DNA of 64,000 nt. Source: Trichostrongylus colubriformis (lineage: Eukaryota; Nematoda; Chromadorea; Rhabditida; Trichostrongylidae). Of this stretch, positions 13,403 through 25,899 are shown piece after piece. The DNA lies in NCBI GenBank assembly GCA_963978905.1, contig OZ022258.1, positions 45,616,591-45,680,590 on the forward strand, read 5' to 3'. A program made the translations under genes and the position numbers. Under the pieces are notes generated by a model, which saw nothing but the letters and a program-made list of their open reading frames with translations, had not been told where the DNA came from and ran no database searches. Positions within the stretch are counted from its first letter, which is position 1; the number at the start of each line of letters is the position of its first letter.

Positions 13403-16400
13403 AGCGGTGGTTTGAATCGACGAGTTGCGACGTTTTGTGGCAGTCACGAAGGCCAGCAGAGCATCTATTTTTAATAGCTGTACTATAAAGGTCACTGGTA
13501 GACCTTCAGGGTCCATACTATTTGGACGAAAACCGGATGGAGCTCGATAGCGATGATATTAAATGCCGCCCTTTTTCCCGTCATCACTACTTCTCAAATC
13601 TATCAACTACCATTGTGTAGCATGCGAAAAACCGGCATGCATGTGTGTCCAGATTGGAGGTAACAAATGGAGAGTGGGACAGCCTACTCTGCACAGTCAA
13701 GTTTCGTTCCAGAAAACCAGAGAGACCTTTTGGGAGTACTGCTTACCGTTGCAGAGACAACAGAGGTACTGAAGTCCGGATTAGGCCCACTATGAACTTT
13801 CCTTAATTCTCTGGGCTGTTGACAACGAAGATGTCCATGCAAGGACTGCCTCCGTCAGAGGACCTCTCACGACGATCACACCTCTACTGGTCTCTTTGCA
13901 TGCATCGCCGATACTCGTCTGATACCTGCATCCATTGTCTCTGTATCTCTAATTCTGCCGCTCTCGTTGGCGCCAGTCCGCACCAGTCAGAATCCGGTCT
14001 CTACAAGGTCGCCACTTCCCCCTATTACATTTGACCTTTGTCATAACACCGCCCGCATCCCGTGTCGAGCACTCGTTCATTTGCATCTCCACAGTTTCTT
14101 AACCTTTCCACGCCCCCCATTGTTAAACCACTTGATCCAGTCCATGAGCCCCCCAGGGCCTGTTCCTTTCCCCAGTTGATGAACTTCAGCCTTATGCATT
14201 TTTCGATCTTTAAACTGGCCAGGAAGAAGCGTGAAACCGATAGTGCTTGAACTATTGTTTGGTTTCTTGGGTGTTCCCAGATGGGAACGCAGCATTCCCT
14301 CTTACCATCCTCACATACATATGAGGCACGACTACACACTCCCCCAGCAAATGATCAATAACAAAAAATCGAGAAGTGTTTTGGGGGTTTCGTGCTCGTC
14401 TTCGATCTTCATCATCGTTTCTTCATCATCATCATCATCATTCCTTTCGCTACTGGTGCCATCGTGTCATCGTCGTTTTGTATTGGGGGCGACTTGGGCC
14501 ATTTGACAACCCGTTCCTGGCAAAACTGGTAGTGTAGAAAATAGAGGCAGGGTGAAAGCGAGAAGTGGAACCAGTATCTCTGCCCCACACACACACACAT
14601 ACACACAATCCTCAAGTACAATACTAACTGCGCGCCTGTTTCGACTCTCGTCGTTCCCGATGCGATGAGAAATCAAGGACAGAAAGCGATCAGTTCTGTG
14701 TGGTAAGCTGCCTGCTTCTACAACGAAATTCCATCATTCTATAAGCAGCAGCGACAGTAGACATCTCCCGGGATGTCTATGTCTTTCTACGTTATCACCG
14801 CCGACACCTCCATGCTTTGTGATAACCCCAAGGCAGCGATAACGTTCACTGATTGACTGGCTGACTAGTTGATTGACTGACTGATGGATGGCAAAAATAT
14901 CGGGGGGACGATAAATCAAATCGTCTAGCCACCACGTAACACCTTGAAATAGATTCGAGAAATATTAACAGGTTTTGAAATAGCAATAGAAATCAGTCAG
15001 GTACATAACCCAAATCGATTCATGGTCTTACCTGTAGTTTTTTTTTCTTCCATAGCACTGCCTCTTTCAACCGGTTACTATCGTTTTCCGTAGTAAGTCA
15101 TTTGAACGACTTCTATGGCCACATTTACGAACTTTACGTGATAATTAGAATTCTTGAGTGCACTGCACGCTTGCAAAAGGATCGGCAAGTCACTAGTCGA
15201 AAGGGCGATTTCGTCTTCTAAAACGCCATTATCTTGATTGCTAAAATATTGTTGGAAGTTGTAAATCTCGATAAATTTGAAGTTTTTCCATTTTCTGCCT
15301 AATCTAAAAGGTCTCTAAACCTTCGTACGGCATGAGTATTACTTGTGTGTGAACAGCTCCTGTATAAGATCCCCTCCGAAAGGAGATTCGATTGACAGAC
15401 ATCTCCCGGTAAGGAACACGTGGCGTAGTCCACAATAGGTGTTCGATGCTCTTTGAACTTTGAAAGCACGGATGTTGTGATCACATTCCATTGTACTGGA
15501 GACCATCCTCCATACCCACAAATAGACCTTTTAGGGAATTCCAGCAGTTTTCCTAGATTTCTACTGCTCATCGATGAGCCCCTCCCAACAATCTTCCTAG
15601 TTTTCTAGTTTCTATTACTATTATGCGTTTACTTTTAGATATACTCCAGATCGAGAATCTTTGACCCGGTCTGGGCGTGGCATTTCTCTCTTTCTCTCTC
15701 TTTCCGTCGGCACTATTTGCGGCAGCTTCTTCCTCCATCATGATTTGTGGAAAGGGAAAAACTGTTCGACGTCTTAACCCTTCACCGCCGCGCCTGAACT
15801 TGTCGCATGTTTGCGAACTTCGATCGAGATTGTCGTGGATGCTGCTCTGAGTTGCTCCGTGCCATCCCACCGTTTCTCTCTCAGCATCGTCGTTTCCTCC
15901 TACCGAATAGTTTTCCCACTCACCGAAATGCCCTGCTTAGCCTTTTTTTTGTGCTTCAGTTTGTCCTCTATCATATCAAGCTCGATCTCGCTTTACTGTG
16001 CAGTATCGCTAAAGTGGCGTCTAGCGAATTCATTAAAATCTTGAACTTCTTCGTGTATCTATGGACTTCTGATGTTTGCATATGACAACTGTTGATGGAA
16101 CTTCCGTATTTGTTGGCGTTTGTTTGGTCACTCGCTCGCTCGTCGGGCGTCGCCGTTTCGTCGTCGTTCTTCTCTTTTAGTCCACTCACTTCAGTCCCAA
16201 ACAGAGTCCGTTACGTGAATTCACCTCATTCCTGAGTTTCACTGCTCCACCTCCTCCCCTTTCAAGGCCCCCATTTTGCAGCAGACGCGACCCCCTTTGC
16301 TCTCTTATCTTTCCTCTAAAAGATCTCCAAAAATGTCATTCAGCAATTTGCGCCCCGTTTCTGATAATCGAGACCGTTGTGTCGATCTCACAGCAGCAGC

Positions 16401-18066
16401 ACTGCTCCAGATGTCACGCGATTCTCGGGCTTCAGTCGCTCGCTCGTCTGCATCAGCCTTCTGACTGCTAAGCACAAAATCGAGACCTTACAGTTAGTTT
16501 AGGTGTAGAGAACCCTCACAAAAAATTCCCCACCCAGACGGTACGGTCAGCCGTACTGGGCTGTGGTTGAATAGATTTTCTTGAACGCCACCAAGCACTT
16601 CGTCAGCCGAGGCATTTTGTTGCCTTGTTGCAAGTGCATCATTTGTGCCCCAGAATATTTATGATTATGTATGGTAGTGATGGCAATATCGAATAGAATA
16701 TCATATTTTCTTGTTCTCATAAATATTCGTAGACATTTGTGTATGGCGTTCGTGAAAACCCCCCGTCGTCATCGTTGTACTCGCTGCTCCGCTGCGGAAG
16801 GCCCGACTCCCTGAAGGCCCCCACATGCACTTTGAACTATGTGCTGAAATCGAATGTTATGTTGCAATAACAAAGAGCATCACGTCGTCTTTCGAAGCGG
16901 CGGGGAGAAATGCAGCTGCGTGTGCTTTATCAGCTCGTCCCGTGAAGGCGTGGAATTCCCTCCACTGATAAGAACGGAGAGCGCAACAAACTATCAGCCG
17001 CGATCAGTGTAGTGAACTCTCTCCCATCTCAACTTCACTACTATCACTACCGGATATAGATCTACGTGATGATGGCGAAGCCAACAGATCTCGTGGGCTC
17101 TCGCGTCCACTCTACCGACCGGACGACGATCCGAGGTCGTTGGTCGCGCGTCATCCCGTCAGGGCTAATCGCCAGGCCATCGCGACCCAAATCAACCCCC
17201 CCCCTCTTCCCCTGCGCTCTCAGCCGCATCTGTTACTCATCGCTTGTGCGCGCGACCCGATTTTACTATTTCCTATGAAGTTGCCTTGAAGTTTCAGTTC
17301 GTTCTGTTCTCATTGTCGGTCTGCTGGTATTCCTTTCTGGCCCAACCCGGGAGAGCTATAGCCGTTTATCGAGATGCCCACTTTCTCAATGAGCCACCAC
17401 CACAGGATCTCATCGTGCATTCCGTATGTTAACGGCCAAATTATATGCACGGCCAAATGAGATTCTAATGAGATGCGTGCCCACTTCTCGAGAATTTACC
17501 TCTTTGCCGTTGAATTGCGCTCCCGAACGGAGGCTTTTTGGATCATTCCATTTCTGCATGATATTCCTTAGTTATAGCAGCTGAATTCTAAATGCCAAAT
17601 ATGGGAGACGCAGGGCGCTATAGGGACGAGCATTTTACTCGCAAAGCCGTTAGGGCGTTATTTCTGGGCGCTTATTCATCGTCAGATTCAGCGTTTGAGT
17701 CAGACGCGAAGCGACACAGCGTCATCGTCACTGCGCCCCTTTCGTCCACACACTCATTTCTTCTGTTCCCGTGCCTTCTTCCTTTTTTCCTTTTTCATAC
17801 TATGCTCCTCCTCCATTCTATTATACTTGCCGTTTTAGCCAAGTATCTTCGCCTATGATCTTATCTGCTCTTATCAAGTCCTCCTTACTCCTCCTTTTTG
17901 GTGGAATATTTTCTTGACAATGAAATTTTAGAAAATTTTTGAAATTTTCTCCAACTCCGCGTTTTTTCTGGTTCTGAATAGATTTTGCATTTTTGGAATG
18001 GTTTGATTGTAAGCTCACCTCGTGTACACGTGAATCTCTCTGTGGTCGGTGATCCTTAAAAGGGAA
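13403..18066. other. upstream region of the IRF2BP gene, no gene seen
   Basis: C/T-rich and simple-sequence-rich DNA with no convincing exon. It includes a TCA microsatellite near 14419-14440, a CA run near 14587-14605 and CT-rich tracts near 15690 and 16240. It could hold the promoter and 5' UTR exons of the plus-strand gene that starts at 18067. Confidence 0.4.
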
Positions 18067-21000
18067 ATGAATAGTGTTGATTACAGCATGCTCGCAACGA
18101 TGAACGGGCAGTCTCAAGCCGGGCTTCCGAATGCCGCCGCTAAAGTCGCTCAACGACAACATTGCTACCTCTGTGATTTACCCAGATGGCCATGGGCTAT
18201 GTGTACCGACTATGTGGAGCCGGTATGCCGTGGCTGTGTCAATTACGAAGGAGCTGATAGGTACGACGGACGGACGTCTCGCTTTCTTATCCACACACAC
18301 ACCCGTCGAACCACAGAAATGCGCGTCACCATTATCTTATCACTGTCATCGCTACGGGGTAAAGTGCTACCACTGATTAGCGACCCTTGCTCTCGTGGCT
18401 TTCGTCACATGGTGGTGAATTTGGCCCCGTAGAGACGCGGTATTGGTGTGTGTGTGTGCGTGTTTTCGAATCGAACAACGTCCCGTGCTTCATTGTTTAA
18501 GAAGGCGATCAGTGATTTGTTGATAACACGAAAATCGATTGTTCTAGGATCGAGAATGTAATCGAACACGCGCGAAACATGAAAAGAGTTCATGGATTCC
18601 CGATCAGTGAAGTTTCCACTACCCGGCAGCCACAAGTGAGTTATCAGAAAGATGTTCTACGTCTTCAACCAGCATACAATGGCCTCCATTGCAGAAAGAG
18701 CTTCCGCAACCATCGACAACCACTGCAGGACGACTGAGTCCTCAGCGGGTAATACCTGTCCCACCTCAACCGCATGTTCCTCAGTTACCATCTCAGTTGG
18801 CTCAAATTACTGATGTAAGTCGCCTACCCTATCAACTCGCTCAAATCTCTGTTGTGAGTCGATTGAATTCGATAGTTAAGCACAGTTTCGGAGTATTTCA
18901 TTTCCATTTTCAGGTATTGGCTCAACAACAAAGACTCTTTTCGTTGGCCCGAGGCCAAGGGGCAGGCCTTTCTGTCGAGGACATCGCTATGCTTCAACAG
19001 CTACGAAATCCTATCAATTCTCAATTATTACATCCTGGTTTGTATTTCTGCTCTTTTTAATTTGTGTTGAAGAAGTCGTGTAAACAGATCGACTTTCAGC
19101 CGTTCAAATGGGCTTCCAATCACAGCTGATGAACGGACTGCTACCAGCCGGTTTCAATGCGGCAATGGGCAGAAAGCGAGAACACGACGATGACGTGAAG
19201 CCCGAGCTATTCGGCAAAGTTCAGAGAGGTCAGTCAGTCGCGTCCGTCCGTGTAGAAACGCCCTGGGATGCCACTCTCAGAGAATTGTTCACTTCTCGTT
19301 TACTTTTTCTGTTTGTAAGTCGTCTAGCATGACTCTCGCCCCAGCCACCACAGTGTGTGTTGCGCAAGAGCCGCTGCTGGCGAAACCGGGTTTCCTGGCC
19401 GGGAACCAGTTTCGATGAACTCGCTGCGTCTCCCGATACACCATGCACTCTGCATACCATCACCGCTGCGTCTCGATGTTTGTTGCGCTTTCTCCACGAC
19501 GACCTCTTCTCGTGCCAACGGGTACCGACACCGAGAATATCCGCGACCCTACGGTGGTGCCCAACTTGTGCGATCGTCAAGAGACTTCGGAAACGAGGCG
19601 GAAAGGGGACTGTCATTGCAGAAGAAATGGGAACACGTTACGTTCCGCTCGTTGATGCAATGATTTCTGATGGTTTGAATTTTTTTTCATTGCAACCACG
19701 TCAGAGGACGCGCGCAGACACAAGGACGTTTTGGCGTTCGCTAATCCTCTGCTTTAATTAACATAGAACTGAATTGTAAATGAACGGCACACAATGTGCG
19801 GGAGAGCTGGCTGGTTGGAGCCGCTGTCCGGCAGACCAGCCACCGGGACCGATTTGTATTCATCCCATGGGTCTTCCGCACACGTCGGACTACGAATCCG
19901 CTCCGGCCTGGGCAGCAACGGCTGCGCTGCTACTGATGGCAAAGAATGCTGCCCAGACAGACGCAGTGTGGCGTAGTGCCTCAGCGGAGATAAGGCGAAA
20001 GAGATGGACGGCCGGTTTCATATCAGAGAGCTGTGCCCAATCTTGTTGGGGGTCACACGTGACCCAGTTGTCCCTAATAGCCCGATGTCGTCGTTTTCAG
20101 GTTCGATATTCTTTTTGACCGACGACGGCCTAGTTATCCGAACGTACACGAGTGCTACAGCGCGGAGTGGTTACGCAATTCAATCCAACTGGTTGTCGTC
20201 GGGCGCTGTCGATGACCCACGTCCGACGACCCCACAAAGCGCGTCTAATGGGGCTAAGTACCCGCCGAAAAAACGAGTCCCTAGTTTTGCGAAGCCCTGT
20301 CCAACAGATGAGGTCACCGACTCAAAAACGCGCCTTGTTTCGAGGGCAATACGATCGCTAGCGCGGAATGACATCATCCCCGCGCACATTTCTTCTGAAT
20401 CAGTCATTTTTCGGGGCAGAACGGGCCGTTTGACTGACTGCTGACGCAACCGTCGATGACCGCAGTTCTTCTTTGCACTATCTCCAGCAGGATCGCGATC
20501 AGAGTTGTGGGAGTTATCTCATCCGAGATCTTGTCTCGCGGATCGTACCAGTCGCTTGTTAAGGTCGTCCACTGCAACGACCTCGCAGTCCGGCGGAATG
20601 TCCCAGTGGCTATGGTTGCGCGTTCACTTCTGTATGACACAACACTAGTGAGCTCTCTTTCCAGACCGCGTAGCGCGCATTTCAATGTTAGTTGTTATAT
20701 CTGGCGAGGTTGCGATGTGTCGGCTGTTTACGTGTGAGGACGAACCGGTTCCTCGCTCTGACAGCGGGGGCGCACACGGGTCAACCGCTGCTACGGAAAT
20801 TCCGCGTGTGCGCTGCGTGTGTTGACATACGTCCCGCTCAAATCCCGCGAGTTGAATGCGGGCGTCGCGAATCGCGATCGCGAACCGGTCAAAGTGCTTG
20901 CACAACCTCTCCGCTTGACTCTTAACCTCACACACACACACACCCATAGCACACGTCCTATACCGTAATCCGGTGGTGATGAGACGAAACTTCACTTTTC

Positions 21001-22409
21001 AGGAGACGCACAAACAACGTCCGTATCGCCCACGTCCACACACAGCCCTGACCATCCTGACATCAACGCTGAACGACGAAGGTTCACCACCACCGGGTAA
21101 GTTCGATCACGGTTGAACCGCTATGGCCAAGTTCCATTGTGGGCATGGATTATATGATCATATTTCTATGATTTTAGACGCTGAATTTTGGTATTTTCAG
21201 GGAACGCGTTCTTCGCTGCACACTGTGCAATCAAAGGCTCGAAGACACGCATTTTGTGCAGTGTCCCAGTGTTCCAGCTCACAAGTTTTGCTTCCCGTGT
21301 TCCCGCAACTCCATTAAAAAACAGTGCACAGGACAAGTAAGTTACTCGCCACAAACCTGAACAGCGAACCTATCTTGAGTCCAGAGGTGTAAAATTGATT
21401 TCTTCCCGGATTTCAGGATCTATATTGCCCGTCCGGAGAGAAATGCCCATTGGTGAGCAGCGTGATGCCATGGGCGTTCATGCAGAGCGAAATTGCGACC
21501 ATACTTGGCGACGAATACGAAGAGTTTAAACGTCAGAGAGAAGCCGCTGGTCTCAGTGCTCCTGGAGTCACAACCTCGCAGGCGCAACAGAATTCACAGG
21601 TTTGTGATCAAAAATACCTTGTGATTTTTCAAGTATTTGAAAGGACCAGTGGGTGGGAAGGAGGCATTCAGAGCTGGGGAAAACAGTAATAAAATGTGGG
21701 GAAGTGGGATCATGTTTAGCCTGTAGTTAGGCACCCACTACTCATCACAAAAAGCCGTTCAAAATGGGACTAGCCTGGGAAAGTAGCACAAACCCCTAGT
21801 AAATGTCTGGATTTTCTGGCAGTGATAGAACCCGGTGACTCTAAGTGTGCTGTGGCTAGGCTCAAACAAATGGTTAAATTGGTTCATAGGATTTAGATTT
21901 TGCGCTTTTTAATGTTATTTCACCCGATCTGTTTCATTACCATACTGCAGAGTTGCTCTATTATAAAGCTACCGGACAATGCAGCCCCCCCCCACCTCCA
22001 CCCCCTCCCAGATCGAATCTCCATAGTCCATTACCACCATCCGTTTGGGTACACTTTCCTCAGCCGTTCAAAGATACGTTTATTCCGCACAACCCTGAGA
22101 GGATTGGGCGAAACTCATCGACCTCTTTGGCCTTTCACATCCATTTTCGGTAAAGCTGTTCTAAGCTCAGCCAATGGCCATTAAGAGATAGGTAACTGAG
22201 CCTTTCGCGCGGAAATGAGCTGGCAACCGCGAGTGCGTGAGGCGGTGCTTTCCTTTGGCTTATCAAGTTTTTCGAAAAAATACTAAATGACTTATGTGTA
22301 ATTCCTGGTATTACAGCAACAAGCTCAGCAATCGTCGCCAGCTTCAACCACCACCTCGAATGCCTCGTCGTCATCAGTGGCTACCACGCCGAATATGATG
22401 GTTAACTAA
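18067..22409 (+). CDS. IRF2BP-family zinc finger/RING transcriptional co-regulator
   Basis: Core model: 18067-18260, 18548-18635, 18695-18814 (alternative end 18853), 18914-19037, 19100-19228, 21003-21096, 21201-21336, 21417-21599, 22317-22409. All phases match, giving 386 aa (399 with the longer exon 3). Exon 1 carries the N-terminal C4 finger (C33, C36, C54, C57) with the family hallmarks [26 protein letters not shown]. Exon 2 continues [17 protein letters not shown]. Exons 7-8 encode the C3HC4 RING-like domain ([50 protein letters not shown]). The ends are Gln/Ser/Thr-rich linkers. Vertebrate relatives (IRF2BP1, IRF2BP2, IRF2BPL) are nuclear co-repressors and putative E3 ligases, so a nuclear regulatory role is inferred. 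The ATG at 18088 follows TTGATTACAG and is an alternative, trans-spliced start. Intron 5 (19229-21002) probably hides more exons, so the protein may be longer. Confidence 0.93.
18784..18861 (+). repeat. 39-bp tandem duplication of an exon end and its 5' splice site
   Basis: Two adjacent units at the 3' end of IRF2BP exon 3 share TACC.T.TCA, GCTCAAAT, CTG.TGT.AGTCG. Each ends in a strong donor: GAT|GTAAGT at 18815 and GTT|GTGAGT at 18854. The spacing is 39 nt, so using either donor keeps the frame and differs by 13 residues. Confidence 0.8.
19622..20560 (+). other. candidate additional exons inside IRF2BP intron 5
   Basis: Segments with coding character and fitting phases lie in the large intron. 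19622-19672 (acceptor TCATTGCAG, donor G|GTTTGA, phase 1 in and out) reads [17 protein letters not shown]. 19835 to about 20051 (acceptor CCGGCAG, phase 1) includes [17 protein letters not shown] and [19 protein letters not shown]. 20101 to about 20190 (acceptor CGTTTTCAG, needing two bases) includes [20 protein letters not shown] segment from about 20464 reads [18 protein letters not shown] 49-nt intron, 20052-20100, would join the second and third in phase. The joins after 20190 are not resolved. The evidence is only composition and splice signals. Confidence 0.45.
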
Positions 22410-23214
22410 TTCGCGCCACAGCTTCACACCTCGCTAACCCCCGTCAAGGGTTAGCCCACAGGACGACAAACCTTCCTTAAACCGTGTGTATATAGGGTGC
22501 TCTGTCCTGTGCACGCTGAAATCTCCATTACATTTTAGAAAAATGCTAATCAGTGTGCGGTCAGAACATCTTTTTCCGCAAACTCTTTTTTCTTGTTACT
22601 TTTCGATCTCCCATGAACAAGTGCATGTGTGGGACCATATGTGGTTCTATTATTATTTCTCTGTCTCGTGTATGTTTTTTTTGTTTATCCAATTTTAATA
22701 CCGATTATTTACAGTGTGATATATAGTTTATCGTTTGTATAAGAGTGCATGTGTGTGTGCGACCTCTTTTTCTTCCGTCGAGTACCAACAAGTAATTGTA
22801 GTGCTCGCAACTTGGATTACTGTAAGGTTGAATACTGTATAGTTTCACCTATGTTAACATTTAGCACAACAGCAACTCAACGCGCTCCTCTACGTTTTCC
22901 GGCAGCGGAATTTTGCTTAAAATGGCTTTATATTTTCCGGATTGCCAAGAAAAGTTTTTGTGACAGCCGATGAAGAGGAGCGGAAGAGTGCGGTAGAACA
23001 GTCGTATCGTACAAGAGAATATGTGTCGGTTTACTATACCAAACCGAACTATGGGATTACGGTTTTCATTCTTTTCAGCGATGTTTTTTTCTTTGCGCAA
23101 CTATTACAATAAACATGTTTCAAATATCTTTATATACAGAAACATACATATTATACGCAATTTTAAAAATTTTCACATAAATTCACACAAAATTATGACC
23201 CAGTCTTTCCAAAA
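22410..23214 (+). other. IRF2BP 3' UTR and downstream spacer with poly(A) signal
   Basis: AT-rich sequence after the stop codon with no coding character. The first clear AATAAA is at 23108-23113, about 700 nt after the stop, and would suit the end of a long 3' UTR. The assignment is by position only. Confidence 0.45.
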
Positions 23215-23600
23215 CTGGGATCTGGGAGTATGTGTTCTCTAAAGACGAACCGTCTTCCTCAGAAGACGTCATATGCGGCGAAAATCGCATTGAAAAACGC
23301 GGCTTGGGGTCTTATGACGACTCCGCAGCACGGCTTGTCGTACTGCGGTCCTGCGGCCGGACGAGTCGCCGGGAAGGGGCAGGAAAACGATCGCAGCCGG
23401 CCGGTTCAGCCTCTGGCCCGTCTGCGGTACATCCGGCTAGTGACGCAGATGAACGCGAGAGAGGAGGGGATGTTCGGGTTCCTATTCCTCTGTTTTTTCG
23501 CTGTTTTATGTCGTTCTTTCTCTACTCATATTGCTGAGCACCTCTACCTTCATAATCCCGCAATTGCCAAATTTACCCCTCTCGGTGTCTTTGGGTGCTT
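23215..23600 (+). repeat. dispersed repeat family R2, copy 1
   Basis: Approximately 385-bp GC-rich repeat with a second direct copy at 24134-24530 and an inverted third at about 57795-58010. Shared landmarks: CATATG.GGCGAAAATCGC, ATTGAAAAA.CGC.GCTTGGGG, GCAGC.CGGC.TG.CGT, TAGTGACGCAGA and TTTATGTCGTTCTTTCTCTA. Open frames run through it but differ between copies, so coding function is doubtful. Confidence 0.7.
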
Positions 23601-23839
23601 CGGGAGCAATGAACCATCCAAATTTCTGAGCGCGTGTCAGCCAAAATTACCTCAAAGAGATATGTCGCATCAGTGGCCCCCTCAGGGGCTTCCTTACGTA
23701 AGTGGCCTTAGGGTCTTTACCATTTTACCCTCCTCTTCTACCACAACGGAGTGGCAGGTGGACCTCTGCGATAGACTGTCTCGAAGGCCAGTCAGTATTT
23801 CTCTAGGACATCGTCTCCCCTTTTTATGGACTGTCAATT

Positions 23840-23990
23840 TTTTTAAGAAATGAAATGACGTTTGAGCGAATAATTCTCATTGAAACTTCACTCTTCCAGA
23901 CTCTGAAAGAGGCGACGATGCCGAAACGTCAGTCGGAAAAGAAGTAGTAATCAACTATCTTGTTTGAAGCTAGAACATCACAACAACCAT
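23840..23990 (+). mobile_element. right half of an M1-type MITE
   Basis: Matches the right half of the element at 53938-54167: ACTTCACTCTTCCA, GGCGACGA.GC.GAAACG, then TCAGTC...AATCAACTATCTTG and AACATC..AACAACCAT. The left terminal repeat is not present next to it, so this is a truncated or rearranged copy. Confidence 0.55.
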
Positions 23991-24133
23991 AAATGTCAGC
24001 GTTCCCACTCGTCCTCTTGCGAACCAAAGTGGTCCTATAAGTCAAAGAATACCTGAGCAGGAGGACTTTCGCTGTGCGAGAAGTAAATCTCACGTTGACA
24101 CAGTCGCAATTTAAAAGCACCAGGGTAAGGAAA

Positions 24134-24530
24134 AGCTGAGATCTGGGGGTACATGTTCTCTGGAAACGAACCTTCTACTTCAGGGGAGGTCATATGTGGC
24201 GAAAATCGCATTGAAAAAACGCAGCTTGGGGTCCTATGGCGACCCCGCAGCTCGGCATGCCGTTATGCGGTTATGCGGCCGGGGGAGTCCCTGTGGGGGT
24301 GGGGGGGGCGGGACAACGGTCGCGGCCAGCTGGTTCAGACTCTGGTCAGTCTTCAGTCCACTCCGGCTAGTGACGCAGAGGACGAGAGAAAGAAGGGGGA
24401 TTTTCGGGTTCCTACTCCTCGGTTTTTTCGCAGTTTTATGTCGTTCTTTCTCTACTACTACATTGCTGAGCACATCTGCTATCATACACCACAGCCTGCC
24501 GAATTCACTCCTTCTGGTGTTTTTAAAACC
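24134..24530 (+). repeat. dispersed repeat R2, copy 2
   Basis: Direct copy of 23215-23600 about 0.9 kb downstream, with substitutions and small indels. It includes a G-rich tract near 24295-24308 not seen in copy 1. Confidence 0.7.
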
Positions 24531-24540
24531 TTCTTAGGGG

Positions 24541-24636
24541 CTATTTCGGCCAGTTAGAAAATAATGAAAGTAGAGAAGAAAGGTAGGGGGCTATTTCGGC
24601 CAGTTAGAAAATAATGAAAGTAGAGAAGAAAGGTAG
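24541..24636 (+). repeat. 50-bp perfect tandem duplication
   Basis: CTATTTCGGCCAGTTAGAAA begins at 24541 and again at 24591. The two 46-50 nt units are identical, indicating a very recent duplication or an assembly artefact. Confidence 0.85.
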
Positions 24637-25899
24637 TGCAGCCCTAGAGAAAGGACACATATGAAAACCCGAAAGGACTCTTTTTCACCAGCTAAAACGT
24701 GCTGTCCTGCCTTCTCATCATCGAAGGGAGTGATATGTACGGCAGAGGCAAACAAGCCAGCCAGCACTTAACGCCCTCCACACCTACTCAGTCGTCGGCA
24801 TCCGTACAACCGAAGCGCATCCAATGAATCGCGCTTTGCGTCAGGGATCATCCATTTGAATTGGTGATTTAGGTCACTGAGAGCATGCTCTTTCCGCTCT
24901 GTATTCCTTCATTTTTTCTACCGGTGTCTTTGAAAACAGTTCTTTACTCATTAGCAAAGAGCTTTGAGAGCCAAGGGAGTCCGCTTTCTGCAACATCCGA
25001 AACCACTTCTCAAAATTACTGGGTCAAAAATATTTTTTTCTGGAAGAGCTAACAAAAAGAAAATTCAGCGGAAAATCACTTTACTTACACCCCATTTTGG
25101 GTGGAAAATATTAAGAAACCCTTGAAAAGCCACACTTTCCACTGGTATTAGCATCTATTGTAAAATCATCGGTAGTATTTTTTCTCACCATTCCCATTTT
25201 TGTTGCTAATCCCACCACTTAAAGATTATTACCGCATTCAGCTCTTTGTTTTGACCACTTTATACTTTTCGTCAAGAGCCATTTGTGAGGAAGATGATGG
25301 CTTTAAAAAAACTGATGAATACTACAGCAGCCAATAAATTTTTATTGTAATCGACCAAAACATAAATCATTTCACAATAACAGTTTATTTCATATAATTT
25401 CAGGTCATAGTTCTTGAACTCAAATACATCTCTTTGTATTGTACTTCCTACTAAACATTTTATCTATATCAAATTATTCAATATCACTTATTCATGTGAT
25501 CTATGACAGCGAACTTTCATACAGAAAACGAGCTAAAAGATACGCAAGAGTATTAGCTACCCATACCCAGGAATCACAGCTGAAGCCAATGCTCGAAACC
25601 ACAAAATGGCTGAATAAAACGAAAATGAATAAGAACAGATTCATCGTAGAATATGTACGAACAATCAATAAAAAAAACTATACAGACATAATCTTAATTT
25701 AAGGCTTATTGTTTGAAAGAGTTGTGATAGATACACAGAACGTCACGCCCACGCGACGGCAACTTCGAGAAAATTCGGCGCTCAGAGAAAAATCTTTGGA
25801 CGAAAAGATGACGATGGCCTATGAAAACATTTCTCCAAATTCAAAGAGAACCACGCTAGATTGTCTCAGTAGCATTTATACAGCAACACCACGAATCAT
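24637..25899. other. intergenic DNA downstream of two convergent genes
   Basis: Separates the 3' ends of the IRF2BP gene (plus) and the ZIP9 gene (minus). There is no convincing exon. Minus-strand AATAAA signals occur at about 25384-25389 and 25336-25343, about 0.5 kb beyond the ZIP9 stop, and could end that transcript. Confidence 0.4.

Noticed and set aside
23230..23853. 207-codon plus-strand open frame
   Set aside because: Overlaps dispersed repeat R2, and the frame is not kept in the other copies.
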